From Cololabis saira (Eukaryota > Chordata > Actinopteri > Beloniformes > Belonidae), in NCBI RefSeq assembly GCF_033807715.1, contig NC_084610.1:2413501-2477500 (forward strand): a stretch of DNA of 64,000 nucleotides, given 5' to 3'. Positions 32,484-43,987 of the stretch are shown piece by piece; the stretch's first letter is position 1, and each line of letters starts with the position of its first letter. The translations under genes and the position numbers were made by a program. The notes under the pieces are model-generated. The model worked only from the letters and a program-made list of their open reading frames with translations, was not told the origin of the DNA and ran no database searches.

Positions 32484-33264
32484 CTGCACGTCGCACGGCT
32501 CAGGCTTCCTCCGTCCTCCAATCTGGCAGCAGGATCGGCTCTGAGAGCCGTCCAATTATAAAGAGGCTTGAGGGCAGGATGGGGGCGGGGTGGGGGCGGG
32601 GTGGGGGGGGGGGGGGCGTCAGCCTCGGCACATCAGCTCAGCAGCTCCAGCACTAGATCTGCACGTAGAGCCGGGATGAAGGAGATCTGCTGCTGCAGCT
32701 CCTCTGTCCTTGTTATTTACACACACCTCCTAATAACGTTTGTTTGTGGCCGCGACTGCAACAATCCTTAGAGGATAAAACTGCTCATGCGCTTCAAGAC
32801 GCTTGCAGAGGTCTGAAAACAACTCATTTATTTATACAGCGGCTGCAAAACTGGATGTTATTTAACAATATTAATTATGCAAAAGAGAGCCATTAAAGTT
32901 CTCTTGAGGGCAAGTCCTTCACTCGCTCGCATCAGGACACGTCTGGAGGTCCACGGTTGTTAAAAACAGTGGATTTAATTTTATTTCTTATCATTTTCCA
33001 CATGGAAAGCCAAAACACACCAATTAAAGTTACTGGAGGTTCATTTCTGCAGCATTTTGAAAAGGAACCAGCGTTTAGTTCTGTTGTTGAGAGGAGAAAT
33101 CACTTGACAGACTTAAGAGGTGAAACGGTTCAGAGAGGTGACTGAGTACGACTTTACAGCCCCGAGGAGATCACAGGTTCAGATCTTCTTCATTTACCAC
33201 ATGCTGTTGTACCAAACCTTCTCAAAGCTGGTGAACCTTTACAACGAGAGCACGTCATCAGTAG

Positions 33265-33807
33265 TAGGGATGGGAATCGAGAACCAATTCTTGTTGAAAA
33301 CCGGTTCCCAGTGTTTCAATTCCTTGGAATCGTTTGCCTTTTTTGCAAACGATTCCCTTATCGATTCCAGTGGGCGCGAATGACGTCACCAAGCACGTTG
33401 CAACGTGCGCATTCGAGCCCAGCAGAAAAACACGGGGACAAAGCGGCATGAACGCTCGAAAGTTTGGTTACATTTTACCAAAAAGCATGACAACAGGGCG
33501 ACAAGACTTGCAATGTGGACAGTTCAACAAAGAGGGGAAACTGTTAGGACTCGGCCGGCTGATGCTTTCCTCCGCAAGCCGGCGGGTGGCAGGAAGAGCC
33601 GCGCGCTCGGCCACGTGGACGGGGCGTCTTAAGACCTCACTTGTATTTTTTTGTTCAAAGATATAAAACAAAGTTGATGCTAATCAACCTGTTTGTTCTC
33701 CTTTTTTCCAAATGAGAATCGATAAGAGAATCGATAAAGAATCGAATCGTTAAACAGAATCGAAAATGGAATCGGAATTGGAAAAATCTTATCTATTCCC
33801 ATCCCTA
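33265..33807. mobile_element. hAT MITE with TAGGGATGGGAATCGAGAA ends
   Basis: 543 bp, TAGGGATGGGAATCGAGAA at the left, TCTATTCCCATCCCTA at the right, with a perfect 8-bp duplication ATCAGTAG (33257-33264, 33808-33815). AATCGATAA motifs line both sides. Confidence 0.9.
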
Positions 33808-33850
33808 ATCAGTAGGGCAAAACTAACCTGTCTCATGACGGTCTATCCAG

Positions 33851-34061
33851 GGTGTCGGACTCCAGGGCTGCAGTCCTGCATGTTTCAGATGTTTCCCTGC
33901 TTCAGCACACCGTGATAAAAGTAGCTGTGACACCAACAGAGCTGCCAAGACCTTGATGACAAGCTGGTGACGACCATTAATTTGAATCAGGTGTGTTGAT
34001 GCAAGGAGACATCTAAACATGCAGGACACCGGCCCTCGAGGACTGGAGTCCGACACCCACG
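33851..34061. mobile_element. small DNA element with GGTGTCGGACTCCAG ends
   Basis: GGTGTCGGACTCCAGGGCTG and CTGGAGTCCGACACC are inverted repeats about 210 bp apart. No target duplication resolved. Confidence 0.75.
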
Positions 34062-34403
34062 TTCCCTATTAGTGGGTGAATTCTGCTTCACAGTGATAGG
34101 ACGAGCCGACATCCAAGGATCAACAAGCGACGCCGCTATGAACGCTGTGGTAACTTTTCTGACACCTCCTGCTATTTAAATTTACTTTAGATCTACTGGT
34201 TAATGCAGAGTAACTGTTCCTGTCTCTGGTTCACCCGAAGCGAACCAAGACCTGTTTCTAAAGGCTGGTTTGATTGTGCAGTCACGCCAAATGAACCGGA
34301 CTTTCTGAGCAGATGAACTCTGGTGGGTTTGAAGTGGTTTGAAGCCTCGGGCCTCAAGCTGGCCCTTCAGGAGCTGATGCCGACACCACAGAGAGGTCGT
34401 CTC

Positions 34404-35660
34404 GTCTTTAAAGGGGACCTATTATGAAAAACAGATTTTCTCTGTCTTTAACATATATAAAGTGGTCTCCCCTCAGCCTGCCAACTCAGAGAAGGAGGAA
34501 AGCAACCAGATTCTGCAGTGTCTGTACAGCCGCCCGGATGATCCATCCAGTGTGATGTGGATCTACGAGCCAATAACATTCAGATTTCCATAGGTCGGCC
34601 TCCGCTGCTGAAACCACGCCCACAACTCTCTCCGCCGGTCGGAGCTTCAGCCATTGTTCAGAAGCAGTGGCTGTTTCCACAGCGAGGGACAGTAGAAATT
34701 AGGTTTTGCATCGACATTTACCCTCATAAAAGGATCAGTTCCAACAGCACGGACCCGGTAACTGCACACGAGTCAGCGGTAAGTGACGTTATTTTTTATG
34801 TTATTTATATTTGTCTACAAGTATGATCTTTGCATGGGCTAAGTATTTAGCTTAGCTCCGGTGTTACTCCGTGTTACGGAGCTCTATTAGTACCGTAATA
34901 CATTTTCTTCTGTTTATGGTTTCAGATCTTCCAAGCACCTGAATCTGTTCAACGACACCTTCAGAAGACGCACGGTCCTTCCTTGAGCCAGCAATAGTGC
35001 ATACATGTTATTTATATACAACTTATGTTATTTTGTTTTTTAACAATAAAGTTGCCATTTGTGAAAATTCAGTGTTGTGATTTCTTTACTGTTAACATGA
35101 TTCATTTGTCTTGTAACATAAGAAATGAAATGTTGAGGAATCAGAGTAAAGAACTGTTAGTGTAACTGTTTAGAATTCAATTAAATCTTCCTGTAATAGT
35201 GTGAAGACGAGGTGACCCGTTCCCTCTTCAGGGAACTAAAGGCTGATTTATGGTTCCACGTTACACCAACGCCTACGGCGTAGGGTACGCGTCGATTTAA
35301 CGCAGAACCATAAATCAGGCTTAAGATCCCAGGGAGTCGTTTCCACCGTGTCATAACTGCATGAGAGCGTCCGACTATCGCGTCGAGCTGCGTGACATCG
35401 GACGCTCTCTCTCCACACTGACATTTCCCTCCCCATTTCCCTCCCCTGCTACACGTCATTCAGGCAGCCAATCAGCACAGAGCCTCATTATCATAGCCCC
35501 GCCCCCTCAGAATCCCTCATAGAGAAGGAGGTTAGAAGCGGTAAAAATAGAGACACAGGCTGAATTTCTGATTTATGTAGAAAAAACAAACTTTTGATTG
35601 TTTTTAAGACATTCAAGGCCTGTTTAAAATACACATTAAATGCCATAATATGTCTCCTTT
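34404..35660 (-). mobile_element. GGGGACCTATTATG element, long copy
   Basis: Read inward the left end is AAAGGGGACCTATTATG and the right end AAAGGAGACATATTATGG. Internal matches to 42886-43371 (CTCAGAGAAGGAGGAAAG, GTGTGATGTGGATCTACGAG, GGCAGCCAATCAGCAC) are in inverted orientation. It contains extra sequence, including a polyadenylated-looking stretch (AACAATAAAG, 35042) and a palindromic MITE. Confidence 0.7.
35237..35322. mobile_element. palindromic MITE copy
   Basis: TAAAGGCTGATTTATGGTTC to CAGAACCATAAATCAGGC, nested in the element above. Confidence 0.8.
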
Positions 35661-35678
35661 AACCAACTACTTTGCTCT

Positions 35679-35901
35679 TGTAGCAAGCTCGTTGCCACTG
35701 GGGCTGACCGACAGGACAGAGGACACAGGGTTTAGTGCAGGAACTCCTTTATTCAATCACACCGCCACACATGGACCAGCAGAACCTTCTCCCAGCAGAC
35801 CCCTCTTGCTGGTGTGCAGCCACTTCTTATGTAGCCAGGCAGGGTGGAGAGGTTGATTGGGCACAGGTGTGCCCAATTGGCTGCTCCTCCACCCTGCCAC
35901 A
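35679..35901 (-). mobile_element. solo LTR of the TGTGGCAGGG family
   Basis: 223 bp from TGTAGCAAGCTCG to CACCCTGCCACA, flanked by the 5-bp duplication GCTCT (35674-35678, 35902-35906). It is the inverse of the LTRs at 43988 and 44681. It contains the AATAAAGGAGTTCC polyadenylation signal on the minus strand. A product of LTR-LTR recombination. Confidence 0.9.
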
Positions 35902-36682
35902 GCTCTATGACCACAGTTCTCCTGCATTCTGCACCTCAACTGGGGTTTTATTGATCAGGCTGTCACATGACCTCTCTGCACCCTCATCTCACCTGCTCAT
36001 CTGTCCTGATTCACAAGTGCTTCTTGGATTTAAAACCTCAATTGTAGGAAAGAAAACAACCAAAACCAAGCTGGCCGTGCTGGCAGCTCCCCAGGCGTCG
36101 CTACCTAAGCTGCCGGCAGTAACAGCCTAATCTTGCCTGCCCATCTCCTGCTCATCTCCCGCATGTAATCTGGGATTATGCTGGATCTGCAGGATCACTG
36201 AGAATAAAGACTTGGGCGACATATAAGGGCACTTAGCACCTCCGTGACAGGAGAGTAGAGGAGGCCTTTCACGTCGTCAGACGGTTTATTGTAAACTCCC
36301 CCCCCCACTCTGGTTGTGTTTCCTGTATCTGTGTCACGTGGGTTTCCCCACTGCCCCGCCCCTTTAGGAGACTAACAGCAGCTCCTGAGTCTATTGAGTC
36401 CTATGGGAAAAGTGAACGTGAGCACAGATTATTACCAATTCCTTCGCCCCATGGTAAATATGCCCCTAAGTAAATATGGGACCCATTTTTCAAAAGCCAC
36501 AAACCTTCTGAACATTCTGACACCAAAATGGAAATTTTCAGACCGACAGATTAGGAGAAAATGAACTTTGTTTGAGACCTGTCTCTGTCTGAGCAACACA
36601 CTCTCGTGAGATTTGGCTCTCATAGCTAATAATATAATATAATAATAATACATAGTTCTCCTCTCTGGTGGTGCTGATCATA

Positions 36683-36684
<2 letters not shown>

Positions 36685-36751
<67 letters not shown>
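36685..36751. repeat. (TA)n microsatellite
   Basis: About 33 TA units followed by degenerate TACATATA to 36785. Confidence 0.9.
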
Positions 36752-36766
<15 letters not shown>

Positions 36767-36997
36767 CATATACACGTATATATGTCTATGGTGCTGATTC
36801 AGAGATTCAGAGTCGTCGGTCACTGCAGAACTGCCAACGTCGTTTTCCCATCAGATAAACTTTAAAACTAAAATAAAACTTGCTTCTTTGCTTAATAATA
36901 CTGTTATTGTTATTATTGAAGTCTTTTTGGAAGGGAAAAAATGAGGGAAGGGAAGGGAAAAGAATATTAGACTGATCCGATGATCTTGTACTGGGTT

Positions 36998-37575
36998 CAG
37001 GGCCGCCGCAAGGGGTGTGCGAACTGTGCGACCGCACGGGGCCTCGCGCCCCAGGGGGCCTCGCGCTATGGGCCCTTTTTTTTTTTTTTTTTCATTTTTT
37101 TACTTCTTTCCCTTATAAATATCAACAGTCACATTCCATTACAGACCTAAATGTGTACTAGTCTGTGCATATCAATAGACCAAGCGCAGACACAAGCTGC
37201 TCTGATCCAGACGGTGGAGTTGGAACAAACTGTCACACAATGTCAAGAGAACGAGACAGATTCAGGAAATTTCCATCAGGGGATGAAAAAAGAAAAAACT
37301 AAAGAAAATGGAAGAGTTTAATGCCTCTCTGAAAGGCTCGTTTAAATTTGTTACAAAAATCACTGATCCGACCGGGTCTCAAGCAGCCGTGGGGTCCCGC
37401 GTCAAGGCAAGAGATGATGATGAGGCAGGGGAAGGTGTCCAGTATTTTGCTAATTGGAGAGTTAAAATTGCACATATAGACACCCGATCCGACCCGAAAA
37501 ACCCCAAAATTTTGCGAGGGCCCCCCCCCCCCGGCCATTTCGCACAGGGCCTCGCAAATCTCCCACACGGCTCTG
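36998..37575. mobile_element. non-autonomous hAT with transposase N-terminal fragment
   Basis: Opens CAGGGCCGCCGCAAGG and closes ACGGCTCTG, with a perfect 8-bp duplication ACTGGGTT (36990-36997, 37576-37583). Around 37240-37370 the plus strand encodes RERDRFRKFPSGDEKRKK and MEEFNASLKGSF, the zinc-finger-preceding start of ZMYM-like hAT transposases. The catalytic part is deleted. Confidence 0.85.
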
Positions 37576-37654
37576 ACTGGGTTGATATCAGACATTAAGG
37601 TAGCAGATTAAAAAAAACGAGCGGCAAAATAATTAAAATGTATTCATGATCCAT

Positions 37655-37655
<1 letters not shown>

Positions 37656-37726
<71 letters not shown>
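37656..37726. repeat. (CA)n microsatellite
   Basis: About 35 uninterrupted CA units. Confidence 0.95.
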
Positions 37727-37729
<3 letters not shown>

Positions 37730-38921
37730 CACAACACTTCCACAACCATGTGGGGAGAGGGGCAACCACGCCCACTCAGGAGACAGGAAGTGTTTACCAT
37801 TTCATACCATTGACAGAAACGGTAATGCGTGATCTTCTGTATAGAGTATCTTTGGCGTCGTCCACCGACGACCTCCAACGCTCACATCCTGTTCCCACCA
37901 ACACGCAGATTAAGCACCAATAACAATCACACTTGAATGCATGAATTAAAATCAGGCACGGCAGCATAACGAGCCCCCGGGTGCTGATAATCACACGTGG
38001 AGCTCCAGCGGGGTTTGTGATGGAGACGGGCCTATATGGGTCAGTGGGAGCGGCTTATCAAGTGACAGAGGGCAGGATGGAGGAGGAAATCTGTGTCACT
38101 GCAGCATCAGCAGCGCTGCTCTCCGAGCAGGGAGCGTCGATAACCCGTCAACAAGAGGAGGACGAGTGATGGATGCAGCTTTAAAGCCCGCCGGAGAAAA
38201 ATCTCTCGACATCACGAGACCCGGGTGGCGGCCTCTAAAGCTACAGCGCCCACATTTCCATTTGGTGGGAAATTTGCTCCAGAAGATATCTCAAAATGCG
38301 TCTTTAAGCCAGGCTCAGCGGAAAAGCCAGAAATAATCCCCTCTGAAGTTTCTCAGCCAGCCGCGGCCGTTTCGGCCAATCAGAGCGATGCAAAGTTGAA
38401 AGGTTGCACCTGCAGGGATGGCCGACAGCAGCTCGCCGCCGTCTGAGCAAATCTAGCAGCAAATACGCTGACGAGCAATTGTCAAGCAGCCTCTGCAGAT
38501 GCAGCACATCGTGGTGGCGTTTGCATCACCACCTCTCACACTTCCTGTGGTTGTAAAGGCTGGGTTATGGTTCTGCGTCAAAACGACGCCGTAGCCCACG
38601 CCGTCGCTGACGTGCACCTCCCAAAAATTGTGACTACGCGTCGAGGTGACGCAGACCAAACGCAGACGAGAGGGCTGTGATTGGTTCGCTTGGTAGCAAC
38701 GCATTTCCGGTTTCCGGTTTGAAGCAGTCGTGAACTTTCAGCGTTCTTTTCTTCGTGTATGTGTGATTTTTTTTGTTTTGTTTTTTTGCACAATAGTTGT
38801 CCTTATCTCTTTGATTCACTGTGACCGGAAAAAGTCGGATAAACCATTCAGGAAAAGATTGCTAACTAGCGGTTGCGGGGGGTACTGCCCCGCGGAGAAA
38901 TGGACTACAGTTTAAGATTAA

Positions 38922-39318
38922 TGCCGCGTTCCATTTGTCCTCGGAAGTGGGGATTTCCCAGTTCCCAGTTAGATTTTTCAACTGGAACGCCCCTCGAAGT
39001 GGGATTTCCCACTGGGAAAGTGGGAGAGTCTTCACCACCCCCGAGTTCACATTCCAAGATGGCTGCCCCGGTTGTAAACAGTAGAAGAGAGCTCTGTAAA
39101 AATTCGTAGCACTTCATTCTAGTTTTGGTCACACTAAATCAGTCGTATACAAGTATTGTTCAGCATATATATGCTGCTATAGTGTAATTTACATTTTTCA
39201 TGTGGTATATGCAAACTACAAACTTGTTTACCTACTTTGTAACTGGAACGCTGATAACTCGGCTGTGACGTCATTCCCAGTTCCGAGTTCTGACTTCCGA
39301 GGTAAATGGAACGCAGCA
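38922..39318. mobile_element. TAA-flanked DNA transposon (TGCCGCGTTCCATTTG ends), Harbinger-like
   Basis: TGCCGCGTTCCATTTGTCCT at the left and the inverse TGCTGCGTTCCATTTACCTC at the right, with TAA on both sides (38919-38921, 39319-39321). Sub-terminal GTGGGATTTCCCACTGGGAA palindrome. 397 bp, non-coding. Confidence 0.8.
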
Positions 39319-39320
39319 TA

Positions 39321-39519
39321 AGATTCCCAGAATATTCTAATTTTTTGAGATAGGATATTTGAGTTTTCTTAAACTGTAAGCCATGATCAGCAATATTAAA
39401 ATAATAAAAGGCTTGCAATATTTCAGTTGATTTGTAATGAATCCAGAATGTATGACATTTTTGTTTTTGTAATTGCATTACAGAAAATCACAATATTCAA
39501 ATTTTCTGAGACAGTCCTG
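39321..39519. mobile_element. palindromic TA-flanked MITE, right half
   Basis: GATTCCCAGAATATTCTAAT to TCTGAGACAGTCCTG. Its left half is missing and the Harbinger-like element abuts it. It is followed by a stub of the GGGACCTATTATG family (39520-39567). Confidence 0.75.
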
Positions 39520-40659
39520 TATGTTAAAGCAAGAAAAAACCTGGTTTTCATAATAGGTCCTCTTTAAATTGAGTTTTGCTGATTGTTGTTCTGCTTTTTA
39601 ATTCTTTTTTCGAGCATAACATATTTGCTATTATATTAATTAATTCTCGTCTACTTTGTTTATGAGAATACATTTATTATTGACTAATTATTATTATTAT
39701 ACTTTTTTATGTTATTGAGTTATTGTTGTTCTGCTGTTTTATTTTTTATTTTTGTGCTCATGTTTGAAATAAGATAATCAATCAAGAAGATTAAAAAAAT
39801 TTTTTTTTTTTAAATAAATTATTTGACCAGACTGAGCTAGCAGCTTATCCGACCAGCTTCCCCCTCCGGTTGCTCTGACAGCGACGTGCTACTCAGCATC
39901 CTGATACCAACAGAGTTTACTCCCCCTGAGATGAGAGGATGAGAGAGGAAGTGAAGAGGAATCCCTGAGATCTGCTGTGAGTGTTTCCAGAGACTTGTTT
40001 CCTTCTGCACCTCCATCATAGCATCAGAATTAACCTCCTGCTCACAACGTCTACCTGGTGGCGAGCGAAATCCTGCCCGCCCAAGATTACATTCCTCATT
40101 TCTCATTCTGCCGTGCATCAGATAAAACTTTGTCAGACCCAGCGGAATCATCTGCTAGTGGTGTTAAAGATAATATGACTAAAAACTGCATGAAATGAGC
40201 TCCCTGAGCCTGGATACCAGATAAGATCACCTGCAGAGCTTGCACTTTGGCTCAGTTATTTTGTTCAACACGCGGCTTTATTTAACGTTTCTCACAGCTT
40301 CCCAGTGAAGCAGGAAATACAATATTAAATCAGTGCTGCTCGCTCAACTCGTCCCTCAAAGTGAACGTTATTAAATCAGCAGAGGGAATGGCTGAGAGGC
40401 TGTGGAGCAGGGATTGTTTATTTACAGCCAGAAAATGTGCTGAAAACACGCTGCGTCTCACCGGCTTACACTGCGGGACTCAGCGGGGATGTTTTCCTGC
40501 TTGGATCGTAGCCTGACCATATTTGAACCAACAGACCCCTCAGGGGACCGGCTGACCTCTCAACTCCTTACTTTATACAGTCAAAAGATGGAAGACAAAA
40601 GGAAAAGCATGCAGTTGTGAGACCTCTGTGTCTGAGAGATGCATTTATCATAGAACCAG

Positions 40660-41185
40660 TACTGGAGTTGGGGGGGGTGAGGGGGGATGAGGGGGCACGG
40701 CATCCCCCCCTGAAATAAAAACGGTCCAAATCATCCCCCCCTGAAATAAAAACGGTCCAAATCATCCCCCCCTGAAATAAAAACGGTCCAAATCATCCCC
40801 CCTGAAATAAAAACGGTCCAAATCATCCCCCCCTGAAATAAAAACGGTCCAAATCATCCCCCCCTGAAATAAAAACGGTCCAAATCATCCCCCCCTGAAA
40901 TAAAAACGGTCCAAATCATCCCCCCTGAAATAAAAACGGTCCAAATCATCCCCCCCCTGAAATAAAAACGGTCCAAATCATCCCCCCCTGAAATAAAAAC
41001 GGTCCAAATCATCCCCCCCTGAAATAAAAACGGTCCAAATCATCCCCCCTGAAATAAAAACGGTCCAAATCATCCCCCCTGAAATAAAAACGGTCCAAAT
41101 CATCCCCCCCTGAAATAAAAACGGTCCAAATCATCCCCCCAGTAAAACTGCCATCCCTCCTTTCCATCCCTTATGTCATTTCATC
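40660..41185 (+). mobile_element. CAGTACTGGAGTTG element with amplified 31-bp core
   Basis: The ends match the single-unit copy at 5036-5150. Between them the unit CTGAAATAAAAACGGTCC plus AAATCATCCCCCC is repeated about 15 times, with length differences only in the C run. Confidence 0.88.
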
Positions 41186-41394
41186 AATGAATGTGGTTTT
41201 ACTGCTATTTCAACATTTAGAGTCATCACCAGAAAAATAACACCAGAAAAATTACTTATTTGACAATTTTCACCTGTTTCAAGTAAATTTTCACTTGAAA
41301 TAAGTAGAAAAATCTGCCAGTGGGACAAGATTTATCTTAACCCTGGAAAAGCAGTTAACTGGCCGTTCTCGTAGAAAACCCTGAATGCAGAGTA

Positions 41395-42318
41395 CCGTAT
41401 TTTCTGGACTATAAGCCGCACCTGCATATAAGCCGCATCCGCTCTATTTTTAAAAAAATAATTAAAAAAAAGATATACAAGCCGCACCTGCTCTATTTAA
41501 AAAAAAAAAAGATATGCAAGCGGCAGATATTTATGTTGTTAGATTAGATATTTACTACATGTACAGAAGGATTTTGAACTGTAAATGATGTACATGTTTG
41601 TACCTAAATAGATCTTTCCTAACAGTGTCTTTAACACGGCAGCAACTTTGCTGATTAAAAAGGGACAGAACTAAGAGAAAATAACCGGTATTTATTTATC
41701 TATTTATCTGTTTGAAATCTGCTTCTACCTACTTCTATCTGCTAAAGAAGAAGTAGGGTATTCTTCTTTGCATTTATTTTGTCTTAGTTTTGATTCTAAT
41801 TCCGGTTGGAGCTCTTTAATCAGGCTTTTAACTGACTCATTTAACTCTTACATTTTTTATGCTCACCCCTATTTTTATTGGACCTTACTACTGTTTTATA
41901 TTAATCTTTAGTTTATCCCTTTTTATCATATTTTATTTTCATTGTCTTATCTCAATGCTTTATCTAAATGTTTTAGTCGTTATTTATGGTCTATTTTATA
42001 CATTCTACTGTCTTATTCTTTTAGTTTTTAATGTCTTGCTTTCTAGACATACTTTTAGGATTTTATGTTATGTTATACTTTTTTAAGGATTTTAAGGGCA
42101 TTAATATGTTTTATGGTTATTTGTTTTATGTAAAGCACTTTGTGTTGCATTTTTTGTATGAAAGGTGCTTTATAAATAAAGTTTGATTTGATTTGATTTG
42201 ATTTAGAGCGCTCCGAGCGGTGGAAGAAAAATCCACAGAATAGCTGCACCTTTGTATAAGCTGCATGGTTGAAAACCTATGAAAAAAGTAGCGGCTTATA
42301 GTCCAGAAAATAGTTCCG
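41395..42318. mobile_element. TA-flanked DNA transposon with TTTTCTGGACTATAAGCCGC ends
   Basis: The left end CCGTATTTTCTGGACTATAA and the inverse of the right end, CGGAACTATTTTCTGGACTA, lie between TA dinucleotides. The right end is 15 bp from the 42335-exon donor. A LINE 3' tail (41755-42206) is nested inside. Confidence 0.8.
41755..42206 (+). mobile_element. LINE 3' UTR fragment
   Basis: T-rich sequence ending GTGCTTTATAAATAAAGTTT followed by TGATT repeats, the same style of 3' terminus as the LINE at 12775-13325. Confidence 0.65.
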
Positions 42319-42334
42319 TAGACGTCCCACTGAC

Positions 42335-42791
42335 CTATGAGGCTGTCGGGGCGGGGCAGAGCACTTCTCTGGTAAAGGCCGTATGGGTCGGCTCCGTAGG
42401 CCAGCGGCTGGCTCTGCCGGGGCAGCGTGGAGCCGTAGTGCTGCGGGACCGCCGTCATCCCGGAGCGCAGCGGCGACCCCGTCAGGCCCCGCCCCTCCAC
42501 CAGGGAGAGGGTGGAGCCCAGCCGCGCCCCGCCCCCCATCACCCCGTGGCCTCCCTGGGCCTGGGCGGCGTCGCCGGGCGAGGTGGGCGACGGGCACGAG
42601 GGCGGCATGCTGGTGCCGGGGAAGACGGCGGCCAGCGGTTTGGGCTCGGACAGGACCGGGGAGTCGTACGTGCTGCCCTGGGACGTCCGCAGGGAGACGC
42701 GGGACGGGGACACGGTGCCGGCGGTGCCACCACCGGGAGACTGGCTCCTGGAGGGGAGGGACGCCATCCTCCGCAACATCCGGCTGGACGC
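42335..42791 (-). CDS. pkp4: pkp4 large exon, Ser/Pro-rich head domain
   Basis: The largest visible exon (457 nt, minus strand): acceptor CTCTAAG|GCG, donor CTCATAG|GTCAGT, opening at phase 0 and ending after one base. It encodes ASSRMLRRMASLPSRSQSP, SPSRVSLRTS, SGMTAVPQHYG and LPRPDSLIG. The first and the last two match plakophilin-4 landmarks in the head domain upstream of the armadillo repeats (human: R-M-R-R-V-S-S-V-P-S-R-A-Q-S-P, S-G-M-T-A-V-P-Q-H, P-P-R-P-D-S-L-T-G). The middle is Gly/Pro-rich and poorly conserved, as expected for disordered head sequence. The exon is GC-rich compared with its introns. A DNA transposon ends 15 bp beyond the donor. Confidence 0.9.
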
Positions 42792-42885
42792 CTTAGAGAG
42801 AAGAAGAAAAACATGAAAATCCAGCTCAGTCCAGGACACAGAGAGTGTGAAAACAGTCAAGAACATTTGATCCTGGCGGGCTTAA

Positions 42886-43371
42886 AGGGGACCTATTATG
42901 GCATCTAATTCCTATTTTAAACAGGCCTTGAATGTCTTAAAAACAAGCTTTTGATTGTTTTTGCTAAATAAATTAGAAATTCAGCCTCTGAACTATGTCT
43001 TTATCTTCCCATTCTCTAACCTCATTATCTATGCAGGATTCTTAGTGGGCGGGGCTATGATAATGAGGCTGTGCTGATTGGCTGCCTGAATGACGCGATA
43101 CACCGCTATGAAAAAATGGCGGAAGCTCCGGCCGGCGGAGTTAGTTGTGGGCGTGGTTTCACGCATCGCTCCCGTCATTACGTAACGACGGGAGCAGAAT
43201 CTTATTGGCTCGTAGATCCACATCACACTGGACGGCTCATCCGGGCGGCTGTACAGACACTGCAGAATCTGGTTGCTTTCCTCCTTCTCTGAGTTGGCAG
43301 GCTGAGGGGAGACCACGTTATATATGTTAAAGCAAGAAGAAACCTGTTTTTCAGAATAGGTCCCCTTTAAG
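42886..43371 (+). mobile_element. GGGGACCTATTATGG element, intact short copy
   Basis: AGGGGACCTATTATGGCATC at the left and GAATAGGTCCCCT at the right, with TTAA on both sides. It contains ATGGCGGAAGCTCCGGCCGG. The TTAA flank is piggyBac-like, but the ends do not follow the piggyBac CCC pattern, so the superfamily is open. Confidence 0.75.
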
Positions 43372-43982
43372 TTTGAGCCAAATACAACCTGTTATGATCA
43401 ACGACAATTCATCCTTCTCACAAAAATGAAGCTATGAAATCCCTCATATGTGAAGCACAGAGGTGAAAGTTTGATGATTTGTTTTCTAACAAGATTTAAC
43501 TTTGCTGAAGCAGCGTTGCAAAGAAAAAATTGACCTAAATTCCTCCACAATGATGTGAGCTACTAACAGAATACTTCAGGACATGATTCGGCCGCAGCGA
43601 TTGGTCGGCACGGCCAGCACTCGTTTCGGTGGGGACATTTGAAATGAGGAAATAATATTAATTAGCATCATAGGTTAGGCGTGATCCAGCCGCTGCTTGT
43701 TCCGCTAAAGATGCGTCCAGAAAGTACTGCAGAGCTGCTGATAATAGCAGCTCCTGATACAAATCAATAAAATAATAATGATACATTTTATTTATCAGCA
43801 CCTTTCTGACACTCACCGTACAGATAAAATCAAACTCATCCTCTTAAATCCCATGGAATCAGAAAAGAGGGTACTTAGTATTGCCTACATAACTTTTATT
43901 TTTTTTAGTTTCATTTTTATTGAATAAATAATGGTTTACTGAAAAAGTTATGTTTTTGTTTGAGATTTTATTTGCCTAAAAC
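43372..43982. other. intron, no feature seen
   Basis: A/T-rich, no repeat pair or coding frame recognised. Confidence 0.5.
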
Positions 43983-43987
43983 TAAGA

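Noticed and set aside
42277..42908. Plus-strand frames of 209, 137 and 101 codons
   Set aside because: Antisense shadows of the GC-rich 42335-42791 exon.
42882..43375. Calling the TTAA-flanked GGGGACC element piggyBac
   Set aside because: TTAA flanks fit, but the termini do not look like piggyBac ends and TTAA-rich surroundings make the match weak.
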